From NCBI RefSeq assembly GCF_014189855.1, contig NZ_BJFN01000003.1, forward strand, positions 496,001-560,000: a stretch of 64,000 bases of DNA, written 5' to 3'. How positions within the stretch are numbered: position 1 is the first letter of the stretch; every line of letters starts with the position of its first letter. The notes under the pieces were generated by a model. It ran no database searches, was not told the origin of the DNA, and saw nothing but the letters and a program-made list of their open reading frames with translations. The DNA comes from Buttiauxella sp. A111. GTDB taxonomy: Bacteria > Pseudomonadota > Gammaproteobacteria > Enterobacterales > Enterobacteriaceae. This document shows positions 26,796-40,945 of the stretch, one piece after another. The translations under genes were made by a program, and so were the position numbers.

Positions 26796-27068
26796 TCAGT
26801 TCACAGCTTCTTTCAGCGCTTTACCAGCACGGAAACCTGGTACTTTGGCAGCAGCGATGGTGATTTCTTTGCCTGTTTGTGGGTTACGGCCGGTACGGGC
26901 AGCACGTTCACGAACAGCAAAAGTTCCAAAGCCAACCAGTGCCACATCTTCCCCAGATTGCAGAGATTCAGTAACAGAAGCAATCACAGCGTCTAATGCA
27001 CGTCCAGCCGCGGCTTTAGAAATATCAGCACCTGCGGCAATTTTGTCTATCAGTTGAGATTTATTCAC
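26796..27068 (-). CDS. hupB: DNA-binding protein HU-beta
   Basis: Histone-like nucleoid protein subunit, 90 residues. The start is the GTG at 27068 ([19 protein letters not shown]), preceded by GAGGAAGAGAAGA. The DNA-binding arm [20 protein letters not shown] is complete with the intercalating proline in NPQTG. It is downstream of lon, as in E. coli. Confidence 0.97.
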   Translation of the reverse strand: MNKSQLIDKIAAGADISKAAAGRALDAVIASVTESLQSGEDVALVGFGTFAVRERAARTGRNPQTGKEITIAAAKVPGFRAGKALKEAVN

Positions 27069-27210
27069 TCTTCTCTTCCTCTCTTTATAATTTATATCGC
27101 ACCAGATATCCTTCAAAGTGCGACCGCGCAGCAGTTATATCAGGCCTGTCATGCCCTTACAACACCCGTTGTTAATGACATGCATCCCCAGCGATCTAAA
27201 GTAGCGACAC

Positions 27211-27247
27211 AAAAAAAAGCTGGCAAGTGACAATTCACCCGCCAGCT
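27211..27247 (-). terminator. Terminator of lon
   Basis: On the minus strand AGCTGGC pairs with GCCAGCT around an inner GTGA/TCAC pairing, then eight T. Confidence 0.85.
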
Positions 27248-27279
27248 CTGATTTTATTGACCGAATATGCGTCAGGTCA

Positions 27280-29634
27280 CTATTTTGAGGTTACAACCTG
27301 CATTCCGTAGGGTTCGTTCTGCAATGCAAGAGCCAAAACTTCCTCGATGCGCTTCACCGGATGGATATCCAGGTCGGCGATAACATTGTCAGGAATCTCT
27401 TCCAGATCACGTTTATTTTCATCCGGAATCAGAACAGTTTTGATACCACCACGGTGTGCTGCCAGCAGTTTTTCTTTCAAACCACCGATTGGCAACACCT
27501 GACCACGCAACGTGATTTCACCGGTCATCGCTACATCTGCACGAACAGGGTTACCTGTCAGGCAAGATACCAACGCGGTACACATCGCAATACCCGCGCT
27601 TGGGCCGTCTTTCGGTGTTGCACCTTCTGGTACGTGAACGTGGATGTCACGTTTTTCGTAGAAATCAGCATTGATGCCCAATTTCTCTGCACGCGCGCGC
27701 ACCACGGTCAACGCTGCCTGGATAGATTCCTGCATAACTTCACCCAGAGAACCGGTGTAAGTCAGCTTGCCTTTGCCCGGCACACAAGCGGTTTCGATGG
27801 TCAGTAAATCACCACCTACTTCAGTCCACGCAAGGCCTGTTACTTGACCTACACGGTTTTCGCTGTCTGCACGGCCATAATCAAAGCGCTGCACACCAAG
27901 GAAATCTTTCAGGTTATCGCCGTCAATTTCGATGTGCTTCAGCGTTTTGTCCAGCAGCAGTTGTTTAACGGCTTTACGGCACAGTTTGGAGATTTCACGC
28001 TCCAGACTACGGACACCCGCTTCGCGAGTGTAGTAACGAATGATGCCAGTAATAGCACTATCGTGAACCGTGATTTCGCCTTTCTTCAATGCGTTACGTT
28101 CAATTTGCTTCGTCAGCAGGTGCTGTTTAGCAATGTTCAGCTTTTCGTCTTCGGTGTAACCGGACAGACGAATCACTTCCATACGATCCAACAGCGGAGC
28201 TGGAATGTTCATGGAGTTAGACGTTGCGACGAACATGACGTCGCTCAGATCGTAATCCACTTCCAGATAGTGGTCGTTGAACGCCACGTTCTGTTCTGGA
28301 TCAAGAACTTCCAGAAGTGCTGATGCCGGATCGCCACGCATGTCTGAGGACATTTTATCGATTTCATCCAACAGGAATAATGGGTTTTTAACGCCCACTT
28401 TCGCCATCTTCTGAATCAATTTGCCCGGCATGGAACCGATATAAGTACGACGGTGGCCACGAATTTCCGCTTCGTCACGCACGCCGCCCAGTGCCATACG
28501 CACGTATTTACGCCCTGTCGCTTTAGCGATGGACTGGCCCAGTGAGGTTTTACCCACACCTGGAGGCCCAACCAGGCACAAAATTGGCCCTTTGAGTTTA
28601 TTTACGCGGCTCTGGACTGCGAGATATTCCAGGATACGATCTTTCACGCGCTCAAGGCCGTAATGATCGGTATCGAGGACTTCCTGCGCCTGACGCAGAT
28701 CTTTTTTCACTTTGCTGCGCGCATTCCACGGCACCTGCACCATCCAATCGATGTAACCACGAACCACGGTTGCTTCCGCAGACATTGGAGACATCATTTT
28801 CAGTTTTTGCAGTTCCGCTTCGGTTTTTTCACGCGCTTCTTTCGGCATTTTAGCCGCGTCGATTTTGCGTTTTAGCGCTTCGTTTTCGTCTGGAGCGTCG
28901 TCCATTTCGCCGAGTTCTTTCTGAATCGCTTTCATTTGCTCATTCAGATAGTACTCACGCTGGCTTTTTTCCATCTGCTTTTTGACGCGGTTGCGAATAC
29001 GTTTCTCAACCTGCAGCAGATCGATTTCTGACTCCATCATTGCCATCAGATATTCAAGACGTTCGTTAATATCGGACATCTCGAGAACGGACTGTTTGTC
29101 AGTCAGTTTCAATGGCATATGTGCAGCGATGGTGTCTGCCAGACGAGCAGGATCGTCAATGCTGTTCAGCGATGTCAGCACTTCTGGCGGGATTTTTTTG
29201 TTCAGTTTGATATAGCCTTCAAACTGATTAATCGCGGTGCGCACCAGCACTTCCTGTTCGCGCTCTTCGATAGCTGGCGAATTCAGGTACTCAGCCTGAG
29301 CTGAGAAATGGTCACCGTTGTCAGAAAGCGTGGTAATACGCGCACGCTGTAACCCTTCAACCAGCACTTTAACGGTGCCGTCTGGCAGTTTCAGCATCTG
29401 CAGGATGGATGCGACGGTACCCACTGAGAACAGGTCATTTACACCTGGCTCATCTGTCGAGGCTTCTTTCTGCGCCACCAGCATGATTTTTTTATCATGA
29501 TCCATGGCCGCTTCCAGGCAACGAATGGATTTTTCTCGCCCGACAAACAGTGGAATTACCATGTGCGGATAAACCACCACATCGCGCAACGGCAATACGG
29601 GGATTTCAATGCGTTCAGAACGCTCAGGATTCAT
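27280..29634 (-). CDS. lon: ATP-dependent protease Lon (La)
   Basis: Cytoplasmic AAA+ serine protease that degrades damaged and regulatory proteins. The 784 residues equal E. coli Lon. The order is the N-terminal substrate domain (from [19 protein letters not shown]), AAA+ module with Walker [10 protein letters not shown] and Walker [10 protein letters not shown], and protease domain with the catalytic serine in [11 protein letters not shown] and the lysine in [11 protein letters not shown] sigma-32 promoter precedes it. Confidence 0.98.
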   Translation of the reverse strand: MNPERSERIEIPVLPLRDVVVYPHMVIPLFVGREKSIRCLEAAMDHDKKIMLVAQKEASTDEPGVNDLFSVGTVASILQMLKLPDGTVKVLVEGLQRARITTLSDNGDHFSAQAEYLNSPAIEEREQEVLVRTAINQFEGYIKLNKKIPPEVLTSLNSIDDPARLADTIAAHMPLKLTDKQSVLEMSDINERLEYLMAMMESEIDLLQVEKRIRNRVKKQMEKSQREYYLNEQMKAIQKELGEMDDAPDENEALKRKIDAAKMPKEAREKTEAELQKLKMMSPMSAEATVVRGYIDWMVQVPWNARSKVKKDLRQAQEVLDTDHYGLERVKDRILEYLAVQSRVNKLKGPILCLVGPPGVGKTSLGQSIAKATGRKYVRMALGGVRDEAEIRGHRRTYIGSMPGKLIQKMAKVGVKNPLFLLDEIDKMSSDMRGDPASALLEVLDPEQNVAFNDHYLEVDYDLSDVMFVATSNSMNIPAPLLDRMEVIRLSGYTEDEKLNIAKQHLLTKQIERNALKKGEITVHDSAITGIIRYYTREAGVRSLEREISKLCRKAVKQLLLDKTLKHIEIDGDNLKDFLGVQRFDYGRADSENRVGQVTGLAWTEVGGDLLTIETACVPGKGKLTYTGSLGEVMQESIQAALTVVRARAEKLGINADFYEKRDIHVHVPEGATPKDGPSAGIAMCTALVSCLTGNPVRADVAMTGEITLRGQVLPIGGLKEKLLAAHRGGIKTVLIPDENKRDLEEIPDNVIADLDIHPVKRIEEVLALALQNEPYGMQVVTSK

Positions 29635-29728
29635 AGAGCTCTCTCTTAGTTAAGGTCCGCCTGGTGATGGGGGATGCTCTCTGCTTAATACCTCACGGGT
29701 ATCTGGCATCACCAACAAGTAAGTCAGT

Positions 29729-29757
29729 ATATGGGGATGTTTCCAGAGCATTCAATG
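29729..29757 (-). promoter_or_regulatory. Heat-shock (sigma-32) promoter of lon
   Basis: On the minus strand TTGAA, 14 bases, CCCCATATA, fitting the sigma-32 consensus CTTGAA-N13-15-CCCCATNT and closely resembling the known E. coli lon promoter. It is about 95 bases upstream of the start codon. Confidence 0.85.
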
Positions 29758-29770
29758 CCAGGAATGAAGG

Positions 29771-29803
29771 AAAAACAAAAGGGGGATATAAATCCCCCTT
29801 TTT
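29771..29803 (-). terminator. Terminator of clpX
   Basis: AAAGGGGGAT and ATCCCCCTTT form a strong stem, with T-rich tails on both strands. It lies about 30 bases after the clpX stop. Confidence 0.85.
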
Positions 29804-29831
29804 ATACTAACTGACTGGTTATTTTGGCGAA

Positions 29832-31106
29832 TTATTCACCGGATGCTTGTTGCGCTTCCGGTTTACCATAAATTAGTAATGGTTTGCTCTGACCGTCGAT
29901 AACGGATTCGTCAATCACCACTTTCTCGACGTCTTCCATTGATGGAAGATCGTACATGGTGTCCAGCAAAGCGCCTTCAACGATGGAGCGCAAACCACGA
30001 GCACCGGTTTTACGTGCCATTGCTTTCTTAGCAATCGCGTCCAGTGCTTCGTCACGGAATTCCAGATCCACACCTTCCAGATTGAACAACGCCTGGTATT
30101 GCTTGGTCAGGGCGTTTTTCGGCTCTTTCAGGATTTGAATCAGCGCTTCTTCGCTCAGTTCAGTCAACGTAGCAACGACTGGCAGACGACCGATGAACTC
30201 AGGGATCAGACCAAATTTGATCAAATCTTCTGGCTCAACCTGGCCTAATAACTGCCCTTCGGTGGCTTTCTGAGATTTGCCTTTTACTGTCGCACCAAAG
30301 CCGATACCCGAACCGGTTTCAACTCGGTTTGCGATAACTTTATCGAGGCCTGCAAATGCGCCGCCACAGATAAACAGAATCTTAGAGGTATCAACCTGCA
30401 AGAACTCTTGCTGTGGATGCTTACGACCACCCTGAGGTGGAACCGCTGCAACAGTACCTTCGATAAGTTTCAGCAACGCCTGCTGCACACCTTCACCAGA
30501 CACATCACGGGTGATGGACGGGTTATCAGATTTGCGGGAGATTTTGTCGATCTCATCGATGTACACGATACCGCGCTGTGCTTTCTGCACATCGTAATCA
30601 CATTTTTGCAGCAGTTTCTGGATGATGTTTTCTACGTCTTCACCCACGTAACCCGCTTCGGTTAACGTTGTCGCATCTGCCATGGTGAAAGGAACATCCA
30701 GCAAACGTGCCAGGGTTTCAGCCAGCAGGGTTTTCCCGCTACCCGTCGGCCCGATGAGCAGAATGTTACTTTTGCCCAGTTCGATTCCGTTGGTGCTGTC
30801 GCCGTTACGCAGACGTTTGTAGTGGTTGTAAACCGCAACCGCCAGGACTTTCTTAGCCTGTTCCTGACCGATGACGTAATCATCGAGATGGTGACGGATT
30901 TCATGCGGAGTCGGCAGCGCGCTACGTTCGCGATGCGGCGCGACTTCTTTGATCTCTTCGCGAATAATGTCGTTACATAAATCGACACACTCATCGCAGA
31001 TATACACTGACGGCCCGGCAATCAGTTTACGCACTTCATGCTGGCTTTTGCCGCAAAAAGAGCAGTACAGTAATTTGCCTGAACCGTCTTTGCGCTTATC
31101 TGTCAT
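29832..31106 (-). CDS. clpX: ATP-dependent Clp protease ATP-binding subunit ClpX
   Basis: Hexameric unfoldase that feeds substrates to ClpP. The 424 residues from [10 protein letters not shown] match E. coli. A four-cysteine zinc-binding domain (YCSFCGKSQ and CDECVDLC) is at residues 15-45. Walker A GPTGSGKT, pore loop GYVG, Walker [10 protein letters not shown] and the ClpP-docking IGF loop (SGIGFGATV) are all visible. An upstream extension of 16 residues is rejected. It follows clpP by 131 bases. Confidence 0.98.
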   Translation of the reverse strand: MTDKRKDGSGKLLYCSFCGKSQHEVRKLIAGPSVYICDECVDLCNDIIREEIKEVAPHRERSALPTPHEIRHHLDDYVIGQEQAKKVLAVAVYNHYKRLRNGDSTNGIELGKSNILLIGPTGSGKTLLAETLARLLDVPFTMADATTLTEAGYVGEDVENIIQKLLQKCDYDVQKAQRGIVYIDEIDKISRKSDNPSITRDVSGEGVQQALLKLIEGTVAAVPPQGGRKHPQQEFLQVDTSKILFICGGAFAGLDKVIANRVETGSGIGFGATVKGKSQKATEGQLLGQVEPEDLIKFGLIPEFIGRLPVVATLTELSEEALIQILKEPKNALTKQYQALFNLEGVDLEFRDEALDAIAKKAMARKTGARGLRSIVEGALLDTMYDLPSMEDVEKVVIDESVIDGQSKPLLIYGKPEAQQASGE

Positions 31107-31237
31107 CGGTAAAACCTCTTTTCTGTTTCTTTGCACCGTACAAGTCCGGCACAAGTGCCATTCTACGGCGCAGCCAATCGTAAGCGCGCCAGGAGCCGCT
31201 ACTTCAACTATAGTATACGGCTCACTGTTTTCGGGCG

Positions 31238-31861
31238 TTAGCTACGGTGAGTCAGGATTGAGTCAACTAATCCGTACTCTACCGCCTCGCTTGCAGCGAG
31301 GAAACGGTCACGCTCGGTGTCTCTTTCGATTTCTTCCAGAGACTTACCAGTATGTTGCGCCATGAGTTCGTTCATACGAGCTTTCACTTTCAGAATTTCG
31401 CGCGCATGGATTTCGATATCCGTTGCTTGTCCCTGATAGCCACCCAGCGGCTGGTGAATCATCACGCGTGAGTTCGGCAAGCAGAAACGCTTACCTTTAG
31501 CCCCAGCGGTCAGCAGGAAAGCGCCCATAGAACAGGCTTGTCCCATACAGATAGTGCTGACATCTGGTTTAATAAATTGCATCGTATCGTAGATAGACAT
31601 ACCGGCAGTAATCACGCCGCCCGGTGAGTTGATGTAGAGATAGATGTCTTTTTCTGGGTTTTCTGCTTCCAGAAACAGCATCTGCGCCACAATCAGGTTA
31701 GCCATATGGTCTTCGACCTGGCCTGTCATAAAGATGACACGTTCCTTGAGCAGACGGGAATAGATATCGTATGAACGCTCGCCACGCGATGTCTGTTCAA
31801 CAACCATCGGCACCAGGGCCATATGGGGTGCAAATTGATCTCTTTCGCCACTGTATGACAT
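31238..31861 (-). CDS. clpP: ATP-dependent Clp protease proteolytic subunit ClpP
   Basis: Serine protease that forms a 14-subunit barrel with ClpX or ClpA. The 207 residues include a short N-terminal propeptide. The catalytic Ser111 lies in GQACSMGAF, His136 in [10 protein letters not shown], and the Asp in ERDTERDRF. The residue before Ser111 is cysteine, whereas I recall alanine in E. coli. A GGAG ribosome site precedes the ATG, and the gene is driven by a sigma-32-type promoter. Confidence 0.98.
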   Translation of the reverse strand: MSYSGERDQFAPHMALVPMVVEQTSRGERSYDIYSRLLKERVIFMTGQVEDHMANLIVAQMLFLEAENPEKDIYLYINSPGGVITAGMSIYDTMQFIKPDVSTICMGQACSMGAFLLTAGAKGKRFCLPNSRVMIHQPLGGYQGQATDIEIHAREILKVKARMNELMAQHTGKSLEEIERDTERDRFLAASEAVEYGLVDSILTHRS

Positions 31862-32009
31862 TTCCGTCTCCTGGAATAATTAAGCCTTCGATACCTGATG
31901 CACTGATTCTACTTGAGACGCAAAAAGAAGACTACGCTCCTTGCGCGCCTCGCAACCTTAATTGGACGGATTATCAGTCAGGGATCCTCATTTCTAGCCA
32001 TACCCGTAT

Positions 32010-32038
32010 TTATGGGGATGAGCTTACCCTGTTTCAAG
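32010..32038 (-). promoter_or_regulatory. Heat-shock (sigma-32) promoter of clpP-clpX, in the 321-base clpP-tig gap
   Basis: On the minus strand CTTGAAA, 14 bases, CCCCATAA: near-perfect sigma-32 -35 and -10 elements about 150 bases before clpP. The rest of the gap 31862-32182 holds the tig terminator and no other gene I can support. Confidence 0.8.
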
Positions 32039-32110
32039 CATAACAACCTTTTCTTGTTACGCTAACCCTGAAACTGCGTTTTATTGATGGGTTTTCAGGG
32101 AGTCACTGAT

Positions 32111-32143
32111 AAAAAAAGCCCGCCACCTGTGGGTGACGGGCTT
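32111..32143 (-). terminator. Terminator of tig
   Basis: GCCCGCCACC pairs with GGTGACGGGC across a TGTG loop with one mismatch, followed on the minus strand by seven T. Confidence 0.88.
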
Positions 32144-32182
32144 GATGCAGCAATATTTTGGCGATGATGCCAAAAATTATGC

Positions 32183-33481
32183 TTACGCTTGCTGGTTCAT
32201 CAGTTCGCTAAAGGTAGTCGCTTTTTCAGACACTTTCGCTTTAGACAGTACTGCTTCAACAGCTTGTTCTTCCAGAGCAACATTACGCATGTTGTCCATC
32301 AGTTCTTTGTTTTTGCCGTAGAACTCAACAACTTCAGTCGGATCTTCGTAGGCAGAAGCCATTTCTTCGATCAGACCTTTAACGCGTTCTTCGTCAGCTT
32401 TCAGCTCGTGGGTACGAATCACTTCACCCAACAGCAGGCCAACAACAACACGACGCTTAGCTTGTTCTTCGAACAACTCACGTGGCAGTTCCAACGCTTG
32501 TTTCTCGTTGCCACCGAAACGCTGTGCAGCCTGGCGACGCAGAACGTCGATTTCGCCGTCGATCAGTGCAGCTGGTACGTCGATGTTGTTCGCATTAACC
32601 AGACCGTCGATTGCTTGAGACTTGATGCGGTTACGCACAGCGCCTTTCAGCTCACGATCCATGTTTTTACGCACTTCGGTACGCAGACCTGCAACAGAAC
32701 CATCAGCAACGCCGAAACGTTTGATGAATTCTTCAGTAAATTCTGGCAGTTCACGCTCTTCAACTTTCTTCAGAACGATGTCGAACTTAGCCGCTTTACC
32801 TTTCAGGTTTTCAGCGTGGTAATCTTCTGGGAAAGTCACTTCGATAGTGAACTCTTCGCCAGCTTTATGACCAACCAGACCGTCTTCGAAGCCTGGGATC
32901 ATACGACCCTGGCCCATTGCCAGTACGAAGTCAGACGCTTTGCCGCCTTCGAATACTTCGCCGTCTACAGAACCAGTGAAGTCGATGGTTACGCGGTCTT
33001 CTGCAGTTGCAGCAGCTTCTGATTCTTTCCAGGTCGCCTGCTGCTTACGCAGGGTGTCCAGCATTGCATCAACGTCTTCGTCAGTCACTTCAACAACCGG
33101 TTTTTCTACTTCGATTGCTTCCAGACCTTGCAGCTCAACTTCTGGGTACACTTCAAACTCAACCGCATAGGTGAAGTCTTCGCCCAGTTTGTATTCGCCT
33201 GGAACGTAGTTCGGTGCGCCAGCTGGATTGATTTTTTCTTTGATGATCGCGTCAACGAAGTTACGGGTCATCAGTTCGCCCAACACGTCCTGGCGAACAG
33301 AAGCGCCATAGCGTTGTGCGATAACGGTCATCGGCACTTTTCCTTTACGGAAACCGTCGATACGGGCTTTCTTTGCCACGTTGACCAGCTCGCTTTTTAC
33401 AGCGGTTTCGATGCTGTCTGCAGCGATAGTAATCGTGAGACGGCGGCCAAGGCCCTGAGTGGTTTCAACTGAAACTTGCAT
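32183..33481 (-). CDS. tig: Trigger factor
   Basis: Ribosome-associated chaperone and peptidyl-prolyl isomerase. The 432 residues match E. coli. The N-terminal domain carries the ribosome-docking GFRKGKVP signature near residue 44, the FKBP-type domain spans about residues 150-245, and the C-terminal arms complete it. It is upstream of clpP on the same strand. Confidence 0.98.
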   Translation of the reverse strand: MQVSVETTQGLGRRLTITIAADSIETAVKSELVNVAKKARIDGFRKGKVPMTVIAQRYGASVRQDVLGELMTRNFVDAIIKEKINPAGAPNYVPGEYKLGEDFTYAVEFEVYPEVELQGLEAIEVEKPVVEVTDEDVDAMLDTLRKQQATWKESEAAATAEDRVTIDFTGSVDGEVFEGGKASDFVLAMGQGRMIPGFEDGLVGHKAGEEFTIEVTFPEDYHAENLKGKAAKFDIVLKKVEERELPEFTEEFIKRFGVADGSVAGLRTEVRKNMDRELKGAVRNRIKSQAIDGLVNANNIDVPAALIDGEIDVLRRQAAQRFGGNEKQALELPRELFEEQAKRRVVVGLLLGEVIRTHELKADEERVKGLIEEMASAYEDPTEVVEFYGKNKELMDNMRNVALEEQAVEAVLSKAKVSEKATTFSELMNQQA

Positions 33482-33837
33482 CTTGTTACCTCAAAAAATC
33501 ACAGTGCTCGGTCAACTCTGGAAGCGCTGATTTGTGCTCCACAGAACCGGGATGCCTTCTGAATCAGAATCACATTCCCTGTCGTCAGAATCGTCCCGAA
33601 GACATTCCGAAAAATAAGACGCAGCATTATAGCGGCATCACCAAGGTGAGTCGAGAACGGCAACACAGTGTTGCTGCGGCCCTTTTCACAGTTCTTTTGG
33701 ATTTATTGCCCAAACCCTGGAACAACAAGGGCGATTTAAGACAAAACAAAACGGCCCGCAGGCCGTTTAATAAAACACGATTCATATACCGCAACATAAA
33801 GGAAAAGTTCCCTAAGTTGCAAGCCTGAAGGTTAACT
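33482..33837. other. Gap between tig and bolA: tig promoter region and bolA 3' end
   Basis: This 356-base gap holds no gene I can support. On the minus strand a TATAAT box (33626-33631) gives a likely tig -10, with a leader of about 140 bases. The bolA terminator is at 33741-33768. A second hairpin, GCCTGAAG with CTTCAGGC, overlaps the bolA stop codon. Confidence 0.5.
33741..33768 (-). terminator. Terminator of bolA
   Basis: On the minus strand AAACGGCC, TGCG loop, GGCCGTTT, then TGTTTTG. It lies about 70 bases downstream of the bolA stop. Confidence 0.8.
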
Positions 33838-34155
33838 TCAGGCGATTGATCCAGCTCCACGGCAAGGTGGAGAGGCTAAAACAGTATCATGCAAACCTTC
33901 CCATTCTTTAATTGTGTAGGTGTGCAGGGCTAATGCATGAACGGTGGTAGAAAGTTCGGCACTCAATGTTCCGTAAATCATTCGATGGCGATTTAAGAAA
34001 CGCTCACCAGCGAAACGGTCACTGACCAAAACCACTTTGAAATGGCTCTCTGAACCCGCCGGGACATTGTGACGATAGCTTTCATCCACGACTTCCAGGA
34101 ACACGGGTTCAAACGCTGCCCTTAATTTTGATTCTATTTGCTCGCGCATCATCAT
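33838..34155 (-). CDS. bolA: Transcriptional regulator BolA
   Basis: Stress-induced morphology and biofilm regulator that also partners monothiol glutaredoxins. The 105 residues are E. coli length. The BolA fold is complete with the [14 protein letters not shown] region and the conserved histidine in [10 protein letters not shown]. The C-terminus [11 protein letters not shown] matches E. coli. GGAGAAAGTTC precedes the start. Confidence 0.96.
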   Translation of the reverse strand: MMMREQIESKLRAAFEPVFLEVVDESYRHNVPAGSESHFKVVLVSDRFAGERFLNRHRMIYGTLSAELSTTVHALALHTYTIKEWEGLHDTVLASPPCRGAGSIA

Positions 34156-34465
34156 GAACTTTCTCCTCGACTGCGTAGAGTAGAGATGCCACTCATCCCT
34201 TTAAATGTTAGCCGCTTTTAGCCGTTTTAATAACGGAATTTCAACAATTATTTAGCTTTCGTCCGATTTCCTTCCCCAAGCCCCTGTAGCTTAATGTGAT
34301 TACGGCACTAATCACGGGCAAAATGGTCAGATAGCTTTGCAACCGCTCAGAAAAAGCGCAACGCGATGAAATTACGTGCGTTAACTGCTTCCACTGGGCA
34401 CATGCAGTGTTATGATGGCGTGATTTTTTATCTGCCTGCCCCTTGAGTACATTGAGATAGCGAAC
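34156..34465. other. Divergent promoter region between bolA and yajG
   Basis: 310 bases with no gene I can support. On the bolA side, AAACGGCTAAAAGCGGCTAAC (34210-34230, minus strand) loosely resembles a gearbox -10. On the yajG side, TTCCAC, 16 bases, TATGAT is a plausible promoter. The stretch CCCCTGTAGCTTAATGTGAT near 34282 resembles the right end of the MITE-like element at 20021 and may be a relic. Confidence 0.4.
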
Positions 34466-35044
34466 ATGTTAAAAAAATTATTATTCCCGTTGGTTGCCAT
34501 TTTTATGCTGGCCAGCTGTGCAACACCTCCAACCACTATTGATGTTTCACCAACTATCAGCCTGCCACAGCAAGATCCAAGCCTGATGGGCGTAACTGTG
34601 AGCATCAACGGTGCGGATCAACGTAAAGACCAGGCTCTGGCAAAAGTCACTCGTGATAACCAACTGGTTACACTGACCCCATCTCGTGATCTGCGTTTCC
34701 TGCTGCAAGAAGTTCTGGAAAAACAGATGACTGCCCGTGGTTATATGATTGGGCCTAACAGCCCGGTAGACTTACAAATCATCGTAAACCAGTTGTATGC
34801 AGACGTCTCTCAGGGCAGCGTGCGATACAACATCGCCACTAAAGCCGATATCGTGATTATTGCGACGGCCAAAAATGGCACAAAGATGACCAAAAACTAC
34901 CGTTCTAACTACAACGTAGAAGGTGCGTTCCAGGCCACCAACAAGAATATCGCCAATGCAGTAAACTCTGTATTGACTGATACCATTGCTGATATGGCCC
35001 AGGACACCAGCGTTCATGATTTTATTAAGCAGAACGCTCGTTAA
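34466..35044 (+). CDS. yajG: YajG family lipoprotein
   Basis: Predicted outer-membrane-facing lipoprotein, 192 residues, function unknown. The signal peptide ends in lipobox MLASC with the lipidated Cys at residue 18. The YajG domain follows (RKDQALAKVTRDNQLVTL, VDLQIIVNQLYADV). It is upstream of ampG in the same direction, as in E. coli. Confidence 0.93.
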   Translation: MLKKLLFPLVAIFMLASCATPPTTIDVSPTISLPQQDPSLMGVTVSINGADQRKDQALAKVTRDNQLVTLTPSRDLRFLLQEVLEKQMTARGYMIGPNSPVDLQIIVNQLYADVSQGSVRYNIATKADIVIIATAKNGTKMTKNYRSNYNVEGAFQATNKNIANAVNSVLTDTIADMAQDTSVHDFIKQNAR

Positions 35045-35054
35045 TTAATACCTC

Positions 35055-35082
35055 ACCAGTCCGCATCATGCGGGCTGGTTTT
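35055..35082 (+). terminator. Terminator between yajG and ampG
   Basis: ACCAG-T-CCGC, ATCAT loop, GCGG-G-CTGGT, then TTTT. It is only ten bases upstream of ampG, so read-through into ampG may be partial. Confidence 0.65.
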
Positions 35083-35092
35083 AGAGCAAAGT

Positions 35093-36568
35093 ATGCCCAA
35101 CCATTATCTTCGTCTTTTTCAGCAGCCAAAATCAGCCATCCTTTTGATTTTAGGCTTTGCTTCTGGCCTCCCTCTCGCCCTCACGTCCGGCACACTTCAG
35201 GCATGGATGACGGTTGAGAATATCGATCTTAAAACCATTGGTTTCTTCTCGCTCGTCGGGCAAGCCTATGTGTTTAAGTTCCTGTGGTCGCCAGTGATGG
35301 ACAGATATACGCCGCCGTTGTTGGGTCGACGTCGTGGTTGGTTGCTTATTACTCAGGTTCTGCTGCTGATTGCGATTGCCGGAATGGGTTTCCTGGAACC
35401 GGGTTCACAGTTGCGTTGGATGGCGGCGCTGGCGGTCATTATTGCTTTCTGCTCTGCCTCGCAAGATATCGTTTTCGATGCCTGGAAAACAGATGTTCTC
35501 CCAGCCGAAGAGCGTGGCACGGGTGCTGCAATCAGCGTGTTGGGTTATCGTCTGGCGATGTTGGTTTCTGGCGGTTTAGCACTTTGGCTTGCGGACAGAT
35601 ACCTTGGCTGGCAAGGCATGTACTGGCTGATGGCGGCACTGATGCTGCCTTGTATTATCGCCACTTTACTCGCCCCGGAACCAACAGACGCGATACCCGT
35701 CCCCCGAAGTCTGGAACAAGCGGTGGTCGCCCCGTTGCGTGATTTCTTTGGCCGCAACAATGCATGGCTGATTCTGCTGCTGATTGTGATGTATAAGCTT
35801 GGCGATGCATTCGCCATGAGTTTAACGACGACATTTTTGATTCGCGGTGTGGGTTTTGACGCCGGTGAAGTCGGCATGGTGAATAAAACGCTGGGTCTGA
35901 TTGCCACAATTATCGGTGCCCTCTATGGCGGTATTTTGATGCAGCGCCTGTCGCTGTTCCGCGCCTTACTGATATTTGGCATTTTGCAGGGGGTATCCAA
36001 TGCTGGTTACTGGATCCTCTCGATTACCGATAAACATATGATCAGCATGGCAACGGCGGTTTTCTTTGAGAATCTCTGTGGCGGTATGGGTACGGCAGCA
36101 TTTGTCGCACTTCTGATGACGCTGTGTAATAAATCGTTTTCTGCGACTCAATTTGCATTACTTTCTGCCCTGTCAGCGGTAGGGCGTGTTTATGTGGGAC
36201 CGATAGCCGGTTGGTTTGTCGAAGCCCAGGGTTGGCCGACGTTTTACTTATTCTCGGTGGTGGCAGCAGTTCCGGGCATCTTGTTATTACTGGTCTGTAA
36301 AACGACCCTCGAATACACCCAGAATAACGATAGCTTCATCCCACGAAGCGAGTTTTCTTCAGCCTATCGCATCGCTCTACGTGCCTTAACGCTGGGATGT
36401 GCACTTCTGGCGGTCTGGTTAGTGGTGCTGATTACCAATGCGACAGGTCTGACAAACTGGGCGTTCAACATCCAGTTCCTGGAATGGGGAGCGTTGTTCG
36501 CTATCGGTGGCATTGTGTTTGGCGGGGTGCTTGATTATCTGGCATTACGTAAAACAGCTTTAATGTAA
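35093..36568 (+). CDS. ampG: Muropeptide permease AmpG
   Basis: Inner-membrane importer of anhydro-muropeptides for cell-wall recycling, needed for ampC induction where present. The 491 residues have about 14 membrane segments of the MFS type. Landmarks are MDRYTPPLLGRRRGWLL, in the MFS motif A loop near residue 65, and ASQDIVFDAWKTDVL near residue 125. Proton-driven transport is known for the family. Confidence 0.96.
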   Translation: MPNHYLRLFQQPKSAILLILGFASGLPLALTSGTLQAWMTVENIDLKTIGFFSLVGQAYVFKFLWSPVMDRYTPPLLGRRRGWLLITQVLLLIAIAGMGFLEPGSQLRWMAALAVIIAFCSASQDIVFDAWKTDVLPAEERGTGAAISVLGYRLAMLVSGGLALWLADRYLGWQGMYWLMAALMLPCIIATLLAPEPTDAIPVPRSLEQAVVAPLRDFFGRNNAWLILLLIVMYKLGDAFAMSLTTTFLIRGVGFDAGEVGMVNKTLGLIATIIGALYGGILMQRLSLFRALLIFGILQGVSNAGYWILSITDKHMISMATAVFFENLCGGMGTAAFVALLMTLCNKSFSATQFALLSALSAVGRVYVGPIAGWFVEAQGWPTFYLFSVVAAVPGILLLLVCKTTLEYTQNNDSFIPRSEFSSAYRIALRALTLGCALLAVWLVVLITNATGLTNWAFNIQFLEWGALFAIGGIVFGGVLDYLALRKTALM

Positions 36569-36778
36569 ACGCTCTGATTTATTCCAGAAATAATAAGTTG
36601 CGCAGCGTGACTATATTGATTAATTAATAAACACCCCTCTCCAGGCTGAATTATTTATCGAAAGCAAGACTCTTTTTTAGATTATTAGCAGGAAAATTAT
36701 TTTCACCCTGTATTTAACCGATTCAGCTTTTGCCTAAATTATTTTGTAGATCATTTCGTTTATCAATTGATGCTAATT

Positions 36779-36795
36779 TGTTAAAATTATGTTTA
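36779..36795. promoter_or_regulatory. ArcA-like direct repeat upstream of cyoA
   Basis: TGTTAAAATTATGTTTA contains two TGTTA-type half-sites 11 bases apart, the spacing of ArcA direct repeats. ArcA strongly represses cyo at low oxygen in E. coli. Confidence 0.5.
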
Positions 36796-36962
36796 TTAAA
36801 ATGATTGGTTATACCAATTAACCTGTACTATTTACGACAAGGCGGGTTTTCGTTATAACCCAGACAGCATGCGGGCTATCTCGATATTTTACAGTTTGTT
36901 GCATTCTATGTGACATTGTCGGCAGAACCTGGTAACACCACACTGACACCATGCCATTCATG

Positions 36963-36991
36963 TTTACAGTAATGTAACCTTCCCGTAAAAT
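36963..36991 (+). promoter_or_regulatory. Sigma-70 promoter of cyoABCDE
   Basis: TTTACA, 17 bases, TAAAAT, ending 50 bases before the cyoA start codon. Confidence 0.65.
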
Positions 36992-37041
36992 GCCTTCACA
37001 CTTTAAACGACAATAGAGCTCCCTGGAATTGAGGTCGTTAA

Positions 37042-40604
<3,563 letters not shown>

Positions 40605-40605
<1 letters not shown>

Positions 40606-40934
40606 TGAGTCATTCAACTGAACACGCAGGCGCCCACCACGGTAGCGTTAAAACGTATATGACCGGTTTTATCCTGTCGATTATCCTGACGGCAATCCCG
40701 TTCTGGATGGTAATGACAGGTACTGCCTCCCACGCCATGATTCTCGGCGTGGTACTGGTAAGTGCAGTGGTACAGATTCTGGTTCACCTGGTGTGCTTCC
40801 TGCACATGAACACCTCTTCTGAAGAGCGTTGGAACCTGGTGGCCTTTGTCTTTACCGCGCTGATAATCGCCATTCTGGTGGTCGGCTCTATCTGGATTAT
40901 GTGGAACCTCAACCAGAACATGATGGTTCATTAA
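40605..40934 (+). CDS. cyoD: Cytochrome bo3 ubiquinol oxidase subunit IV
   Basis: Small three-segment membrane subunit that helps assemble the CuB site, 109 residues from [14 protein letters not shown] at 40605. A longer open frame beginning inside cyoC is rejected because this start matches E. coli CyoD and overlaps the cyoC stop as TAATG. Confidence 0.97.
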
Positions 40935-40945
40935 GAGCGGTTTAT

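Larger units (their letters stand above)
36569..37041. other. Regulatory region upstream of cyoA
   Basis: 473 AT-rich bases with no gene I can support. It contains an ArcA-like direct repeat and a sigma-70-type promoter listed separately. TTGATTAATTAATAA near 36617 is an imperfect Fnr-like dyad. The long leader and operator zone agree with the known oxygen and iron control of cyo. Confidence 0.55.

Noticed and set aside
36569-37041. Small protein or sRNA in the cyoA upstream region
   Set aside because: No frame with a start signal and no hairpin with a T run; operator and promoter elements explain it better.
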